Positions 46,014-58,653 of a stretch of DNA of 64,000 bases are shown one piece after another. Origin of the DNA: Akebia trifoliata (taxonomy: Eukaryota; Streptophyta; Magnoliopsida; Ranunculales; Lardizabalaceae); contig CM030704.1 in NCBI GenBank assembly GCA_017979445.1, positions 16,227,658-16,291,657 on the forward strand, given 5' to 3'. Every line of letters starts with the position of its first letter. The first letter of the stretch is position 1. The notes beneath the pieces were generated by a model. That model did not search any database. It was not told the origin of the DNA and was given only the letters and a program-made list of their open reading frames with translations. The position numbers and the translations under genes are program-made.

Positions 46014-49000
46014 GTAATACAAGAAGGTCACCTTCTTCTTCTTCTTCTTCTCTCTATCCCTCTTTCTCTCTCTCACACAAATATTTGTGATTAATCGAAT
46101 CCAGGATTCGGAGTCGAAATATTTTTTCGAAACTTTAGTGCTCGAATACCATCGAGCGAGGGAGATTTGAAATATGAATCAGGAAAAGGTGTCGAGGTTC
46201 TCGAAGACGAGATCGCGAAAATCCAACACGAATTCAATGCTGCCAAACAGAGTTTTCTCAAGATCCCTGAAGCTCTTAAAGAAATGCCCAAAATGAATCC
46301 AGAAGGTTAATTTCTTGTTTTTTGTTCATTTCTGTTTAATTTAATGAAACATCATCATAAAATTTTCTATTTCTAATTATTATTTTTTTTAATATAAATT
46401 TTTGTGGAATTTAGGTATATACGTCAATAAGAACCTAAAATTGGACAATATACAAGTTTATGGATTTGATTATGACTATACGTTGGCACATTACTCTACA
46501 TATTTACAGACTTTGATATATGATCTCGCAAAACAGCATATCGTGAATGAGGTTAGTATGATGGTGGTATTGTGTTTATTGTGATTTAGGGAATTATGGA
46601 AAGTTTAGTGAATTTTGTTTGTGGGATTATGTCAGCTTAGATATCCCAAGAGTTGCTTGAAATTTGAATATGATCCGGCCTTTCCGATCAGAGGCCTATA
46701 TTATGATAAGTTGAAGGGATGTCTCTTAAAGCTTGATTTCTTTGGGTCTATTGAGCCTGATGGTTGTTTCTTTGGGCGTCGAAAGGTACCGTCCGTGCCA
46801 TCAAAACTTCTCTTTTTCATTTTTATTTTCATATTGTTTCGTGAATAATCCGTCTTAAAATTGGGTTCCTTTAAATTATCTGTATTGTAAGCTACGCGGT
46901 TTCATCTTAAACAACTTGCTTTTGGGCTCAAGTACTTGAAACAGAGGTTCAAAATCTTGGTTTGTTTTCTTGGTTAGCTGATGGAATGAGACCCTTCAAA
47001 TCAGATGAAAATATAGATTGAAAAACATAACTATTGTTTGATAATGACTAATAAAAATATACTGATATGTGATGTTAGATATTGATCTTTATAACAAACT
47101 AGAAGGTGGCATGTGCAAAGGCATATGTATCAATATGGTTTGTCTGTAATTTAAAACACTGTTAAAGGGTTTGTGAATATTGCATAATAAAAAATGATAT
47201 TTTTATAATTTTCATAACTAACCATGTGATTCTGGGATGGTGGGCTTCAATTTTCTTGGCTTTTGAATAAAATGAACTTGATTATATTAAGTGTAAATGT
47301 AAAGGTGAGGGCATTTGTGGGATCCAAAATTTGGTGTCGAACCACTTGTACTTCGCCTTCTCTCATTATAATAGTAAAGATTAACTTTAATTCCTTAAAT
47401 TTATTTTTTTGTTACATGCATGATACTTACTAGAAGGGGCATATTGGCTGATACATTTTATGAGGGAAAGATACTTTCAACTACAAGCTCCAACCATCTA
47501 ATGGGAAGAGTCAATTGAGTGGGGCAAATGATTAGGGAGGTCAAACACGATACTTAGTAGTTGGAAGCTTTCTTTGAAGATTGGTAGTTGTATCACTATA
47601 CCTCTTAAGCACTAGGTCCTTTGAATTTGATAAAATAGTTGCAAAATGAAATGCTTTCAAAGAGAGGTATGGTAGAATCGTAATACTTCCATATGGCATA
47701 TGGTCAAGGTTTGGTGACCCAAATGTGAGGAGACATCACAGTCATCCCCCACTTGATGATGTTCTGTTTTGCAGTTGATGCAGTTGAAGTAGAAGAGTTA
47801 AGTACTCTAGGATAATGGTTGAACGAAAAGAACCACAGTACTTTCAAAAACGTTGTTTGTTTGATGCCATGTTATCACTATCTATACTATCTCAATGATT
47901 GTTGTGCTTATTGGTAAACAAACAGTATAAATTAAGAAACCTTCATCTTTTATCCACTTGGAAGGAGTGTTATGGTTACATTTTGCAATAAAGATGCAAA
48001 CAAGTGATTGGACTTCTATCTTTGGGGGAATTTAATGCCATTAAATTTGACAGCTTCATGCTTAGGCGGGGAAGTCTTGTATGTTTTTAATTTCTTTGCT
48101 TTCTTTCAGGGTCATGTGAGGTACTTGCTCACATTTTCTTTTTGATAGGTAATTTTTTTATATTATTAATGATACTGAAAAAGAGAGGAGGCCCAGTTGG
48201 TCTGCTTTCAATACAATAGAAATAAAAATATAAAAATGAGAGCAGGTATACAAAAGATTCAAGCTGAACATAATAAATATTAAAATATAAAAATCCTCAA
48301 AAAGACTCCATTAAATTCCTTAAAGATTTTGCTCTAAAAGAATATTAGCCCAACCATGGACAGAAGGACCTCCTGAAGAGAATGATTATTCCCTTCAAAA
48401 ACCCTACTGTTCTGCCCCATCCAGATTCCCCAACACACAAAAAACATGGTTAAGGTCCAAGCAAATCTTTATTTATTTATGGATGCTTTGATATGCCAAC
48501 TTTGAAATATGGATATGATTGAATATGGAAAATATCGATAAATTTAAAATAATGGTAGAAAATGAGCCCATACCTCCCTTGCATAAGAACAATGGATTTG
48601 CAAATGATTGACTAATTCCCCACTTGATTTGCAAAGAAAGTAGAAGTTTACAAATGTTACTCTTTTTGTTATGATGTGGTCCATGGTGAGGATTTTTTTA
48701 TTGGTCAAGTAACAAAATAAAGAATAATATCTTGGATGGTATTTTAACTCCCAAGTAGCAATTTTAGGAAAGGTTTTTCCTTGCACTTCTATCAACTATC
48801 TAATGAAAAAAGAGGTAAGGGGTCTCCTTGACCCATTCAAAATAATGATTGAAAGAATATTAGTAGCTGAATTCTATGAGTTATCCTTGTGATTAATGAC
48901 ATGGCATTTTTCACGTGATTGGTAAGATTTTGGAATTGCATTTCATTCAATGAGTTTGTTCAACCTTCCATAAAATTAAACAACGTAGAGCCCTCATTTA

Positions 49001-49327
49001 CATAAAAGAGGATGTAGTTTTCTGTCCAATGAAAGTGATTTCTGTTGTTTCCTTCTGTGTTTCTTTGTGACGTCTCCTTCTGAGTTTCTTGGCAACTAAT
49101 TAAAAAAAGTATTTTGGTAGGTCTCTTGCCAAAACCAACCTTTGCGACTGAAAAAAAGATATTACAGTAGAATAGGTAACACCGGGATGGTGCCTTCACT
49201 TGAGCGAATACTAGAGTCAAAACTTGTAAAGCTAGATGTATAATTCTTTGGAGCCTTTAAGTTTGTGAGTCCCTTGTGCTTGGGTTGGTTATCTCGACCT
49301 CCCCTTTTTATCTATAATTAATTCTTC

Positions 49328-49366
<39 letters not shown>

Positions 49367-52300
49367 AAGAAATCTTTGGAGCCTTTTGGTGAGATTCCTT
49401 AATGGCATGAGGAGTGTTGCTGGGTGTATTTTGATGCGACTCGTTTTTGTGCCATAAGTGGATCATGTGTTGGTTTTCTTGTTTTTTTTTTCCGGATTCT
49501 GCTTCTTGTTTCCTATTTAGCAACCTTTTCTTTGGATCTTTTTATGATTGATGAATACTTGCTTAGTATACAAAAAAAATGGAGTCGAGCTTGTATTGTT
49601 CCACAATGAATTTATCGGTGGTCAAAGCATGTAGACTAATACAAGCTTGATCATCTTCATTCTAATGGGGAGACCATCTCCTTTCCATGGATGGAAACAT
49701 TTTTTTTTGTATGTATAATGGAATCCTTGAATGATACCTTACATCTTTATAAAACGTATATTTATTGTATTCATAATGATCAATTTTACAAGAACTACTT
49801 GTTCTTTATCAAGAATAAAAATGTTCATCAGGCTCTTTGGGTTATACAAGTTAAAGAGAACTTAAATAGTTGACATAGGATTGACTCTTTTGTCACTGCT
49901 AGGCTGTTGATTTGCCAGACTACAGCAAGTAATGCCTCAAAGATGTTTAAGCTGGAAAGAATAGGTTGGTCATGTGAGAAGACAACTATTCTCTTTTCAC
50001 TATGACTTTAAGTATTTGAAGTTTGAACATTATTTGTTACTTAAAAATTCTTAGATTCTAAAATATCCTAGACAATCTCATTGTTTCATACCATTTTCTT
50101 TTCATATTGACATACAGCTTAACAAGAAAGAAATAGAAGAAATATATGGCACACGACATATTGGCCGAGATCAAGCACGTGGACTTGTTGGGCTGATGGA
50201 TTTCTTTTGCTTTAGCGAGGTAATATTCTATTATTGTTGTGTTCCCTTGTTCTTACAATCTATATAACCTTGGTTACTTCCTATTATATGTGGTGGTTTC
50301 ATATCTTGTGCTGCTATATAATATTTCCATTTTTGTCAAGGAGATACGTTGTTTCCCTTTTTTATGGTGGTCATGTAAACCTTGGTTATGCTTATGTCTA
50401 AGATGCACATGGTGGGATCCTTGTGGTCAAATACTCAAAACTATATTGAATGACAAATACTTTGCGTATATGGGTGTCCAAAAATTTAACATGTAATTTT
50501 GAAAGACATTCCTCTTCATCAAGGGAATCACATGTCCCGTCTTGCACAAAAATCAACTCCATGTTCATAGTTTATGAAACAGAGATGCAAGAGCAAGTTT
50601 TCATTCACTTTGACTTTGAGCTTCTTTCATGAAGCACATTGATTTTCATTTTTCTGTGATTTTTTTAATTTCCTTTCAAAGTTTATTGCATTGGATGTAA
50701 TGTGGAGTTCGAATTCACCTTTTGCTGCATTATTCAACCATGAATAAGGGCTTCAAAGAAGAATTGTTTTCAGATATTATTCAATCCTGTTAGTTGGATC
50801 AGATTCCATTTCTTGGTCTTCTTTTTTAACACCTTAACAACATTAGATCTTCTTTTGTGTAGGCATGCCTTCTTGCAGATATTGTTCAACATTTTGTTGA
50901 TGCTAAGTTGGAGTTTGATGCTAGCTACATCTATCAAGATGTAAATCGTGCAATTCAGCATGTTCACCTAAGTGGTTTGGTTCATAGAGAAATTCTTTCT
51001 GATCCACAAAGGTACCTTGTAAAAAATGTGAGTGTTTCTGGTGCTGGATTTACTTTCTTTATTTGATTTTTTGAGAAATTTGTTTCTGTGGTCGACCATC
51101 TCATCTTTTGGGCATAAATTTTGATATTAGTTGTTCTTTAACTGTTGAAGAGAAAGCCGGTCTAGAAAATGTTATGGTCTTTTTTGTTAAATTGTATCTT
51201 GTAGACTCAATATCATATTGGTGACTACTTCAGGGCCAAGTGTTACGCTTTCTGAAGATGTTAAGGGAAAAGGGGAAGAAACTTTTCCTGATGACTAATT
51301 CTCCATTTTATTTTGTGGATGGAGGGATGCGTTTTATGTTGGAGGTGATTTCCATATCATTATAGTTCTCATTTAAGCTTGTTTACAATACAAATGCAAA
51401 CTATGATCTTTGTAGTCAACTTGGTTTTCTTCTTTATTTAGTTTCATGTCTTCTGGAATTTGCTGTTTGGGTCATTTACGTATATATTGACAAATAGAGT
51501 TATTTGAAAATAATGATACAATCATGGCATTAATTTGTTCTCTGATACGATAATTGTAGTTCAATCAATTTGGAGTCGAACGTTAGCGTTGCACACATTT
51601 GGAATCCCCATTCTTGGCATTAATTCGTTCTCTGATTTCATTGCTTCCATACATATCCCATATTGATGATTCTCTAATAGAATCCTCCCTTTACTTCCAA
51701 AAAATTACGAGGCCAGAATACGAAGGCATCCACTATATACTTCGGAGTAATCAAAAAGGGCCTAATAGGGTGAGGAAGAAACCCCCCACACAATCTGGGC
51801 ATGCAGACAGTGAATCAAAAGATGGTTGGCTGACTTTTCAATGCGGGATGCAAATTGAGTCCATAGTCACGGGTTCTAATGGCACTTTTGTAATTATTTA
51901 GGTTGCTGCTTGTTTGGGTACAAATATTTTTTTTATCGCTTTTATTTTTTTGGGATTAGTTAGATTTGTTATTTTCTAGATTTGAGTAGTCTTTTGATTA
52001 TTTTAGGAGTTTGATTTAAGATTGAGTACTATTCTCATCTGCTTTTTTTGGTTTTATTTTGAGGGAAATTTGTCGTATTATACTGATTTTTGTGTCATTT
52101 GAAAGGTTATTTAGTTACCTATTTAATGAGCCTAAGATTTTACAAATCCAATTTGTTTTGAGAACTTATGACCAAAATACTAATAGAGGATCAGTTTTAC
52201 ATGGGGTTTGCATTTCAAGGCCCAAAAGTTCAACGTATAATTCATGTTGGGATTAGGGTTTGACTTTAATATGTGAGAGCCTATACATGGCTATTGTAAT

Positions 52301-55300
52301 TGATTTCCCTTGGTTTATGGAATAAATAGAAATTTTACAGTTCTGTTATTAAGATTTTTCCAATGATTGGATTTGTTGTTAGGCCATTTTGGTGTGATGC
52401 CAAGAACCCTTTGGTGTAATTCCAAGGTAATTCAATATTTTTTTTCAATCCATTTTCTATTTATTTATTTATTTATTTTGTTTATCTATGAGACATCAGC
52501 CTGGGCAAACATTTCTTGGGCCACTATACACCTCTCAACCCTACCCATTGTGCATCTAAAACCTATCCAAATTCATTCAAAACATAGATCTAAAACCCAC
52601 ATCCTAATCTACAACCTTAAAACTATCTCTTCATCCAACTTAATCCTATTTCATACACCTAAACCTAAGAATAACACCCTATTGCAAAACTTTGCATTTC
52701 ACATACCCAATTGGCTTTGTTGAAACCTTTTGCAATTACCAATAAAATCTTTTGGGCCTAAAACTGTTTTCTATAATTTTTCTTGTAAACTGGTGTAGAT
52801 TAGGGTTTGAGAAGAGCGTCTCCTCTGTAACTTTATAGTATATGAAAATATGAAATGACAAAAATACTCTTGCACAAAACACCCTTTAACACTTAGCATT
52901 CTCAACACACCCCCTCAAGCTGGAGAATATATATCATATATCATATAATCCCACCTTGTTACAAATATAACCAATAGATCATAACCCAATGGTTTGGTAA
53001 ACAAATCAGCTAACTGATCTTTGGACTTCACATAGGGAGTAACAACTTCACCATTGAACAAAATGGCAATTAACTTCAATATGTTTTGTTATCTTGTGAA
53101 ACACACGTTAGAAGCTATGTGTATGGATGCTTAGTTATCACAAAAGAGATTCATAGGTGTCTCTATTGAGAAGCCTATTTCCTGAAGAAAATGTTTCAAC
53201 CAGGTTAACTCACAAGCTATATGTGACATAGCTCTATACTGTGCCTCAACATTGGATTTGACAACAATTAACTATTTCTTGATCTTCCATGTCAGAAAAT
53301 TACCACCTAGGAACGTACAATATCCTGTAGTGGACCTCATGTCTGAAGGGGAACCAACCCAATCTGCATTTGTATACCCTTTTATCTGAGAATGACCATA
53401 AGAATTGTACAACAAACCACGCCCTAGAGGGCCTTTCAAGTACCTAACAATATGTTGCATTGCTACCCAATGAGGAACTTTAGATGTTTCCATGAATTGA
53501 TTGACAATGTTAACAACAAATGAAATGTTTGGCCTGGTAATAGTGAGATAATTTAGCTTCCCATCCAATTGCTTGTACTTACCGATCATCAAATACGTTT
53601 CCTTGATCAACAATTAACTTCTGTTTTGGATCTATGAAAGTATCCATAGGTTTGGACCCAGTAAATCAGCCTTCTCTAGTATATCGAGGACATACTTTCT
53701 CTGTGAGAAACCAATATCACTAGTTGAATGTGCAACCTGCCCTAGTCCTTTGTATAAAACTAAAGCTGTAAAAAGGATTTCAGCTTCTCAATTCCATTAA
53801 TGCCACCCTTTGTCAGAATAATGTCATGTACATACACAACCAATAGAATGCGTCCACAAACCAAATGTAAATGAAAAACAGATGGTCTGTTTTACACCTT
53901 GACATCCCAAACTCCAAAACATCATTGAATATTCCAAACCATGCTTGTGGAGATTGTTTTAAACCATAGAGTGCTTTTATGAGCTTACACACTTCACCTA
54001 CGTCCCCCCTAAGGAACAAACCAGGTGGTTGCTCTATACACCTCTTCTTATAAATCAACATGTAAAAAAGCTGAAACAAAGGCTACCCAAACGTTACAAC
54101 CAAAGAGATAATAACTCTTACGGAGATCTTAGCTATAGGAGAGAAAGTCTTTGCATAATCAATACCATATGTCTGAGTATAACCTTTTGCCACTTGCCAT
54201 GCTTTCAGTCTATCAACTGTTCTATCAGGATGGAACTTAAACATGTACCCATTTGCATGCTACTACCTTCTTTCTAGGTGGAAGAAAAACAAGGTCCACT
54301 TACAATTACTGTAAAGAGTTGTTATTTCTTCTTCCATTGTTGTCCTCCGCGGATAAAATAAAGATACTAGTGAAACTTAGGAATAAAAACAAAAGACAAA
54401 GAATAGTCAAAGGACAATGAATCATGAGACAAAATTTGCAATGCGTTGCTTAGTAACACAAGAACGAGTACCTTTATGAAGAGTAACAAGTAATTCTACT
54501 AAAGATGGAATTGGATATTGAGTTGGAACCGAATATGCAATGAGTTTATCATACTCTTCCTTGAAAAAATAAGAGACAGGTGCACAAGTTGGTTAGAATA
54601 GTAAAAATAGGTGTATGATTTGAATCTTGAACTGATGGTAAAACCTGATGATCAGGGGATTTACCATGTAAATCCTAGCAATAGTCTACTTATCTCTATC
54701 AAGGCCACGGTGAGTGCTCTTATGGGTTTCACGACTTCCACCTCGTCCTCCCCCTAAATCTCCTACTACTCATCTACTATGATATTGGTTTTCGTGATTT
54801 CTAAGAACTGCTAAAACTAATCAATCACCACCAACATTTTCTCTATCCGATAATGTGGCTCTCTTAAGTTGAGAGAACATCTGTAAGAGATGGAAGATTC
54901 TCTTTACCAAGATCTGAGATCTAATTGCCTTACACTCTGGTTGAAGAGAGGAGAGGATGTGAATGACATCCATATCTTCACTTTTTTCCTGCATCATGCT
55001 AATATTGCTAGTAATATGTTGGTACTGAATACGTTCTTCACGCATTCACATCATAGAAGCAAAAACTTGCTCTAGGGTCTTGTCATCTTCTTGCATAGAA
55101 AAGTACTCGTTGTGAGCTCATAAATCCGGGTGATGTTAATTGATCCAGAATACATGTGTCTCACTGTTCCCATACATCTTTTGCGATGTCCAAGAACATA
55201 ATTTGGTTCCATACTATTTCATAGCTATGTCACGATCTAATCATTTTCTTGCTCTCGTACATCTATCACATTCAAATATTTGGAAGTAGGCTTATTTGTT

Positions 55301-57444
55301 AGTAAGTGGCTGCGTTTTCCTTTTGCCTTCAAAAACACTTTACTGCTTTAGATCTCTGAATGTAATTGCTTCCATTAAGTTTGATGGAAGTCATCTGAAG
55401 CCTTATAAAGTCTTGAGAAATCTTCGTATTTGTTTTCTACTCTATAAATCAACTACGAGAACGCAGTAAAATTTCTCCAAGATTTTTTCACATTTCCCTC
55501 ACAAAATTAATTTTATTTTTCTTTCAAGTCCTCCCCTTCGTTTTACTCGTGGGATTCAGAGGTTTTTGGATGCGGTTCTCTATCGATTTTCTATTAGCAG
55601 AAAATCTCCTTGACACGAATCCTTATAGCCAAGATCTGTGAGAAATCTTCAAAAAATTGAGAGAAAACTCTCTTGGTGAAATTGCATCCCGCAAAAACTG
55701 TAGAGAACTCTAAGAAATCTCTCCTGATGAAATCACAGGATAAAAGTGGTTGAAGAATTGATTTTAGGGCCCAAACAATACTGCAAATACCTTTCACCAA
55801 ATGGAAGAATTACAAAACTTACCTGAAAACAATATCAACTGTCAAGGACTCCTTAGATTAGCTCACATAAGGATTTACACGCAACCAGAACTACAATCGT
55901 ACCTCAACATGGAGGATTAGATACAAACTCATCATTAACCTTCAATTAGATCAAGAAGAATATGATTTTCTTACAAATCAATTGAGAAGGAGTAAAAATA
56001 ATAAAGGAGAAAAAAAGAGATTCACACTGTTATGATTTGCTTTTATTCCATCTAGATTTAAGAGTTTGAGGAGAAGAATGGAAGAAGATGGGATTGGAAA
56101 AACATAAGAGAAGTCAAAATTGACGCCACCCTAGCAGCACAATCTACTATATATCATAACATAATAACAAAAAAAAAAAAAAAAAAAAAAAACAATACTA
56201 CCCCTACTAATAAGGAGTTTAGAGGGGTGTTCTTCGAAGATTTTGTTGTGAGATGGGATATGGTTTGCTCTTTGTCGTGAGAGTTGTTTGTTGGTCCTGT
56301 TGGGCTGTTGTATTTTTTTGCTTTGCTTCTTTTTTCTGTTTTGGGTTGGTCTCCTCGACCCCCCTCGTTGGTTTTTGTTAATAAAATTATCTTTATCGAT
56401 CAAAAAAAAAAAAAAAAAAATTATTACTACTAAGAAATTGACACCCTACCCCTTTTTTAGCGAACGAATCCGCCCAATACTCACAGAGGAATGACAACAA
56501 ACAAGATATTTGAACTCACGGAGTTACGACTATGTTGTGAATCTCCTTTATGATTTATTATGATCATTATCTTTTCTTCATCCCATGAAGTTTTTTTTTC
56601 TTTTTTTTTGATAACGAACAATTTTATTGAAAAGAGGAGAAGGAGTCCTCAAAGAGAACCAGCGAAAAAACAAGACACGGAAAACAAAAAAGAACAAAAG
56701 CAACCCCAAACTGAAATCACCCATTACAAAATCTCTCCCACATGAACAAGAAATCTTCAAAACGGAACCCCCAAAATTCAAGAAATCTTCATCCCATAAG
56801 TTAATACAATATATTGTTGGAATCTCTTTCAATGATTAAGAAACTTGGGTTGGTGCAATCATAAGTACAAATTTTAAACTTATTTAATCCAATATCTTTG
56901 ATAAGGCACACATTTTACCTTAATTGAATATTGGTTCCCCCCCCCCCCCCCCCCCTTTCCCTAAATAACAGTCAATTGAAGGGAGGTTTCTTTATTTTGT
57001 TTTACTTTATTTTATTTTTATAATTTGTTGTGAGTTGTTTTCTTGTGGAAAAAGTTGTTTAAGGTGTTCAAGGTGGTTTTCTTGGAGGATATCCTTGTTA
57101 GATGGGCTTTGGTTTGTAATTTAGAGTTTTCTTAGTTTTCTTCTGCTTTATACCTTTTTAGATGCTCATCTTGACCTCCCTTTTTATTTTATTTTATTAA
57201 TCAATCTCAATCTTATCAAAAATAATAATTTGTAGTGAGCTGTTTTCTTTAAAGATTTGATGTTAATTTAATTTCTGATAATTATTCTTGGTTACATTGA
57301 AACTGTACTACGATTTATGAGCAAGTTTATGCAAAATGTTTAATAGGATTCAATGGGTAACAATGACTCTTGGAGGGATCTTTTTGACGTTGTGATTGCA
57401 AAAGCTAATAAGCCAACTTTTTACACATCAGAGCACCCATTTCG
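45728..57444 (+). CDS. HAD-superfamily 5'-nucleotidase (NT5DC type), exons 1-8 of a longer gene
   Basis: Eight exons encode about 320 residues plus an uncertain N-terminus; family members are about 550-640 residues, so the second half, with the HAD Lys and the final acidic motif, lies beyond 64000. Visible motifs: the nucleophile motif as GFDYDYTLAHY (DxDxT, exon 3) and motif II as LFLMTNSPF (exon 7). Conserved family blocks include FEYDPAFPIRGLYYD, GLVGLMDFFCFSEACLLADI, VDGGMRFML and DSWRDLFDVVIAKANKP. The enzyme class removes phosphate from nucleoside monophosphates; plant members are little studied. The start MASSSMASFRRLLRPFYSS resembles an organellar transit peptide (Ser/Arg-rich, no acids). 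Introns 4, 7 and 8 are enlarged by transposons; splice sites are canonical GT-AG. Confidence 0.92.
46105..46305 (+). CDS. Nucleotidase exon 2
   Basis: Acceptor AATCCAG/GATTCGG. Reads FGVEIFFRNFSARIP, then VEVLEDEIAKIQHEFNAAK and IPEALKEMPKMNPE. Donor GAAG/GTTAAT; codon split after one base, completed by exon 3. Confidence 0.85.
46415..46551 (+). CDS. Nucleotidase exon 3, catalytic motif I
   Basis: Acceptor TTTAG/GTATATAC. Encodes YVNKNLKLDNIQVYGFDYDY and TLAHYSTYLQTLIYDLAK. The DYDYT nucleophile motif is intact. Donor GAG/GTTAGT. Confidence 0.93.
46636..46785 (+). CDS. Nucleotidase exon 4
   Basis: Acceptor GTCAG/CTTAGA after an 84-bp intron. Encodes RYPKSCLKFEYDPAFPIRGL and KGCLLKLDFFGSIEPDGCFF, 50 codons in phase 0. 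Donor AAAG/GTACCG. Confidence 0.93.
48143..49220 (-). mobile_element. LINE fragment, 3' part with RT zinc-binding domain
   Basis: The minus frame 48795-48544 reads LTMDHIITKRV, then CxxC-like FYFLCKSSGE and VNHLQIHCSYAREVW, matching the reverse-transcriptase zinc-binding domain (zf-RVT) near the C-terminus of plant L1-type LINEs. The 3' side ends in an oligo-T/ATCAAAAA-type tail (minus sense) near 48143-48180. The 5' limit is unclear. No RT catalytic core is present. Confidence 0.7.
49334..49362. repeat. TA dinucleotide microsatellite
   Basis: About 14 TA units directly following a LINE-type 3' end (CTCGACCTCCCCTTTTTATC, about 49292). Confidence 0.9.
50118..50219 (+). CDS. Nucleotidase exon 5
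   Basis: Acceptor CATACAG/CTTAAC. 34 codons: LNKKEIEEIYGTRHIGRD then ARGLVGLMDFFCFSE. Donor GAG/GTAATA. Confidence 0.93.
50220..50862 (+). other. Intron 5 (643 bp)
   Basis: T-rich intron with canonical borders (GTAATA...TGTGTAG). No repeat or gene; frames at 50239-50632 are chance. Confidence 0.85.
50863..51027 (+). CDS. Nucleotidase exon 6
   Basis: 55 codons: ACLLADIVQHFVDAKLEFDA, SYIYQDVNRAIQHVHLSG, LVHREILSDPQRYLVKN. Acceptor GTGTAG, donor AAT/GTGAGT. Confidence 0.93.
51234..51344 (+). CDS. Nucleotidase exon 7, motif II
   Basis: 37 codons: GQVLRFLKMLREKGKKLFLM then TNSPFYFVDGGMRFMLE. The MTNS segment is HAD motif II (Thr/Ser that binds phosphate). Acceptor CTTCAG, donor GAG/GTGATT. Confidence 0.93.
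53272..53613 (-). pseudogene. Copia RNase H / RT C-terminal fragment
   Basis: Reads LNYLTITRPNISFVVNIVNQ, MQHIVRYLKGPLGRGLLY, GYTNADWVGSPSDMRSTTGY and CTFLGGNFLTWKIKK. These are the standard copia pol C-terminal blocks; the catalytic Asp of the usual TDADWAG is Asn here. Confidence 0.88.
53760..54079 (-). pseudogene. Copia RT core fragment
   Basis: Reads EQPPGLF, VCKLIKALYGLKQSPQAWF, and in another frame LLVVYVHDIILT, the YVDD catalytic motif with Asp changed to His. Frameshifts separate the parts. Confidence 0.85.
54821..55045 (-). pseudogene. Copia gag fragment
   Basis: Short frame with HILSSLQPECKAIRSQIL, typical of the UBN2/gag polypeptide of copia elements (the 'L..LP..Y...' region). 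Lies upstream of RT on the minus strand, as expected. Confidence 0.65.
56215..56419 (+). mobile_element. LINE 3' end with poly(A)
   Basis: TTGGTCTCCTCGACCCCCCT and GTTAATAAAATTATCTTTAT followed by CGATC and A(18+). Similar 3' ends occur at about 49270, 57170 and 61712, defining one LINE family in this window. Probably 5'-truncated on insertion. Confidence 0.75.
56575..56800 (-). mobile_element. 5'-truncated LINE (~195 bp) with target duplications
   Basis: Oligo-T start (minus-strand poly(A)) then GATAACGAACAATTTTATTG. Flanked by TCTTCATCCCATGAAG (56575-56590) and TCTTCATCCCATAAG (56786-56800), a duplication of about 15 bp as expected for target-primed reverse transcription. Confidence 0.8.
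56938..56956. repeat. C homopolymer (~18)
   Basis: Run of C following ATTGGTT in intron 7. Exact length may be affected by sequencing. Confidence 0.9.
57055..57230 (+). mobile_element. LINE 3' end fragment
   Basis: GGTGGTTTTCTTGGAGGATA, GTTAGATGGGCTTTGG and CATCTTGACCTCCCTTTTTA resemble the element at 56215-56419; ends in a degenerate A-rich tail. Confidence 0.6.
57347..57444 (+). CDS. Nucleotidase exon 8
   Basis: Acceptor AATAG/GATTCA. Encodes DSMGNNDSWRDLFDVVIAKA and NKPTFYTSEHPF; ends mid-codon (CG/GTATGA). No later exon is found in the window. Confidence 0.92.
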
Positions 57445-58648
57445 GTATGAACTTCATCTGCCTTACATGTTTTATGCGTGCACATAGAAGATTTTATGTG
57501 CTTTTGTTTCTCTTGACCTAGGAATTAATGTTGTTTTTTCGATTAGTAGAATGATTTGTATAATTACATCAATTATCTTTGTGTGAAACCTAATAACACA
57601 TTATCTAATGGTGTAATTAGGTCACATAGCCTAGATCAAACAACATTATGTAATGGTGTTTGATCTGGCTATGTTTCATGGATGTGGGTATATGGGGGTT
57701 TATGTCTAACATGGGTACAAATTATTGGGTTTGACAAACCCTTAAATAAGATTTGATGACTCAAAGACAACATATTTACTGGTTTAGAACAAGTAACTAT
57801 TTCGACATAATGGAATAATGAAGGAGATAGGGTATATTGTGATATCTATCAAATATCTATAAACAAGATATCATATATATATATATAATATTTTTGGAGG
57901 GAAAATTCCCACAAAAAAGGTATAAACTCATAATTTGTATCAATCAATGTTAATCCATATACCACAATAAGGGAAAAAGGTAAATGGAAAGGAAGGCAAG
58001 CCTGAACCAGTGTGCAAAATAGATATGCAGAAGGCCCATGGCCATGCAAACTGGAGTTTTTTTGGATTGTACGCTGGGTAGGTTGGGATTTGGATGGATG
58101 TGGAGAAGATGGACCGGGAAATGTATTTCCTCTACTTATTTCTTGACCCTGATTGATAGCAATCCAATGGGTTTTTTGGAGCTCTTGGGGTTCGCGTAAA
58201 AGAGATCCATTATCCCCCTTTCCGTTTCTTTTAATGGCGGAGACTTTGGGAAAGATGGCTGCGACAGTGGTGGATCTAGAGTAGATTGGGGGGTTTTCTG
58301 GTTGATAAAGAACGAATCATGGTGTTGCACTTGCAGCTTACTGATACACTCATTTTGTGGATGGTGTAAGCGATCAACTTGGATACTTGATAGGGTTAAT
58401 TTATTGCATTGATTGTCTCATGTTTAGCAATAAATATGGAAAAAGGAAAAATTGTATAGAGTGTAAATTCTTCGTGACATAAGTGGTCTTGCTCAAATTC
58501 AAGGTTGTAAAGTGGGTAGCTTTTCATTGTTTTACCTTGGCTTGCCACTGGGGGAGGATCATTGGGCAAAATCTATTTGGGAACAAGTGATTGAAAAGAT
58601 TTGGTAAACCCCTTGCAATTTTAGCATCTTCTCTAACTCACACCTTCC
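57445..58648 (+). other. Intron 8, part before element G
   Basis: T-rich intronic DNA with a short TA run near 57875-57890. No gene, repeat or element recognised; small frames at 57849 and 58136 on the minus strand are unsupported. Confidence 0.65.
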
Positions 58649-58653
58649 TCATA

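Larger units (their letters stand above)
46786..50117 (+). other. Intron 4 (3.3 kb)
   Basis: Bounded by GTACCG and CATACAG. Carries a minus-strand LINE fragment (48143-49220), a plus-strand LINE-type 3' end (about 49240-49330) and a TA microsatellite (49334-49362). 46786-48140 has no recognisable feature. Open frames 48544-49220 belong to the LINE; those at 49424-49873 have no support. Confidence 0.85.
52860..55260 (-). mobile_element. Ty1/copia retrotransposon remnant in intron 7
   Basis: On the minus strand: gag (UBN2-like, 55045-54821), RT, RNase H (annotated separately), then the polypurine region CCAGCTTGAGGGGGTGTGTT (52907-52926) and an LTR start TGTTGAGAATGCTAAGTG running below 52907. 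Frames are broken throughout. I could not find the far ends of the LTRs or a second LTR. Confidence 0.8.
51345..57346 (+). other. Intron 7 (6.0 kb)
   Basis: Holds a decayed Ty1/copia element (about 52860-55260), three LINE-type 3' ends (about 56215-56419 +, 56591-56785 -, 57055-57230 +), a poly(A) run (about 56169-56192) and a C homopolymer (56938-56956). 51345-52860 and 55270-56160 show no recognisable feature; the 100-codon frame at 51599 and the 118-codon frame at 52367 have no domain. Confidence 0.85.

Noticed and set aside
45728..46090. A separate 120-residue protein
   Set aside because: It reads through the AT microsatellite and past the donor; better explained as exon 1 of the nucleotidase plus the first intron.
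46091..46291. Minus-strand 66-codon frame
   Set aside because: Shadow of nucleotidase exon 2.
51599..51901. 100-codon frame in intron 7
   Set aside because: No domain, not flanked by acceptor/donor sites in a phase that fits exons 7 and 8, and the family has no extra block there.
56131..56403. Minus-strand 90-codon frame
   Set aside because: Antisense of a LINE 3' end and its poly(A).
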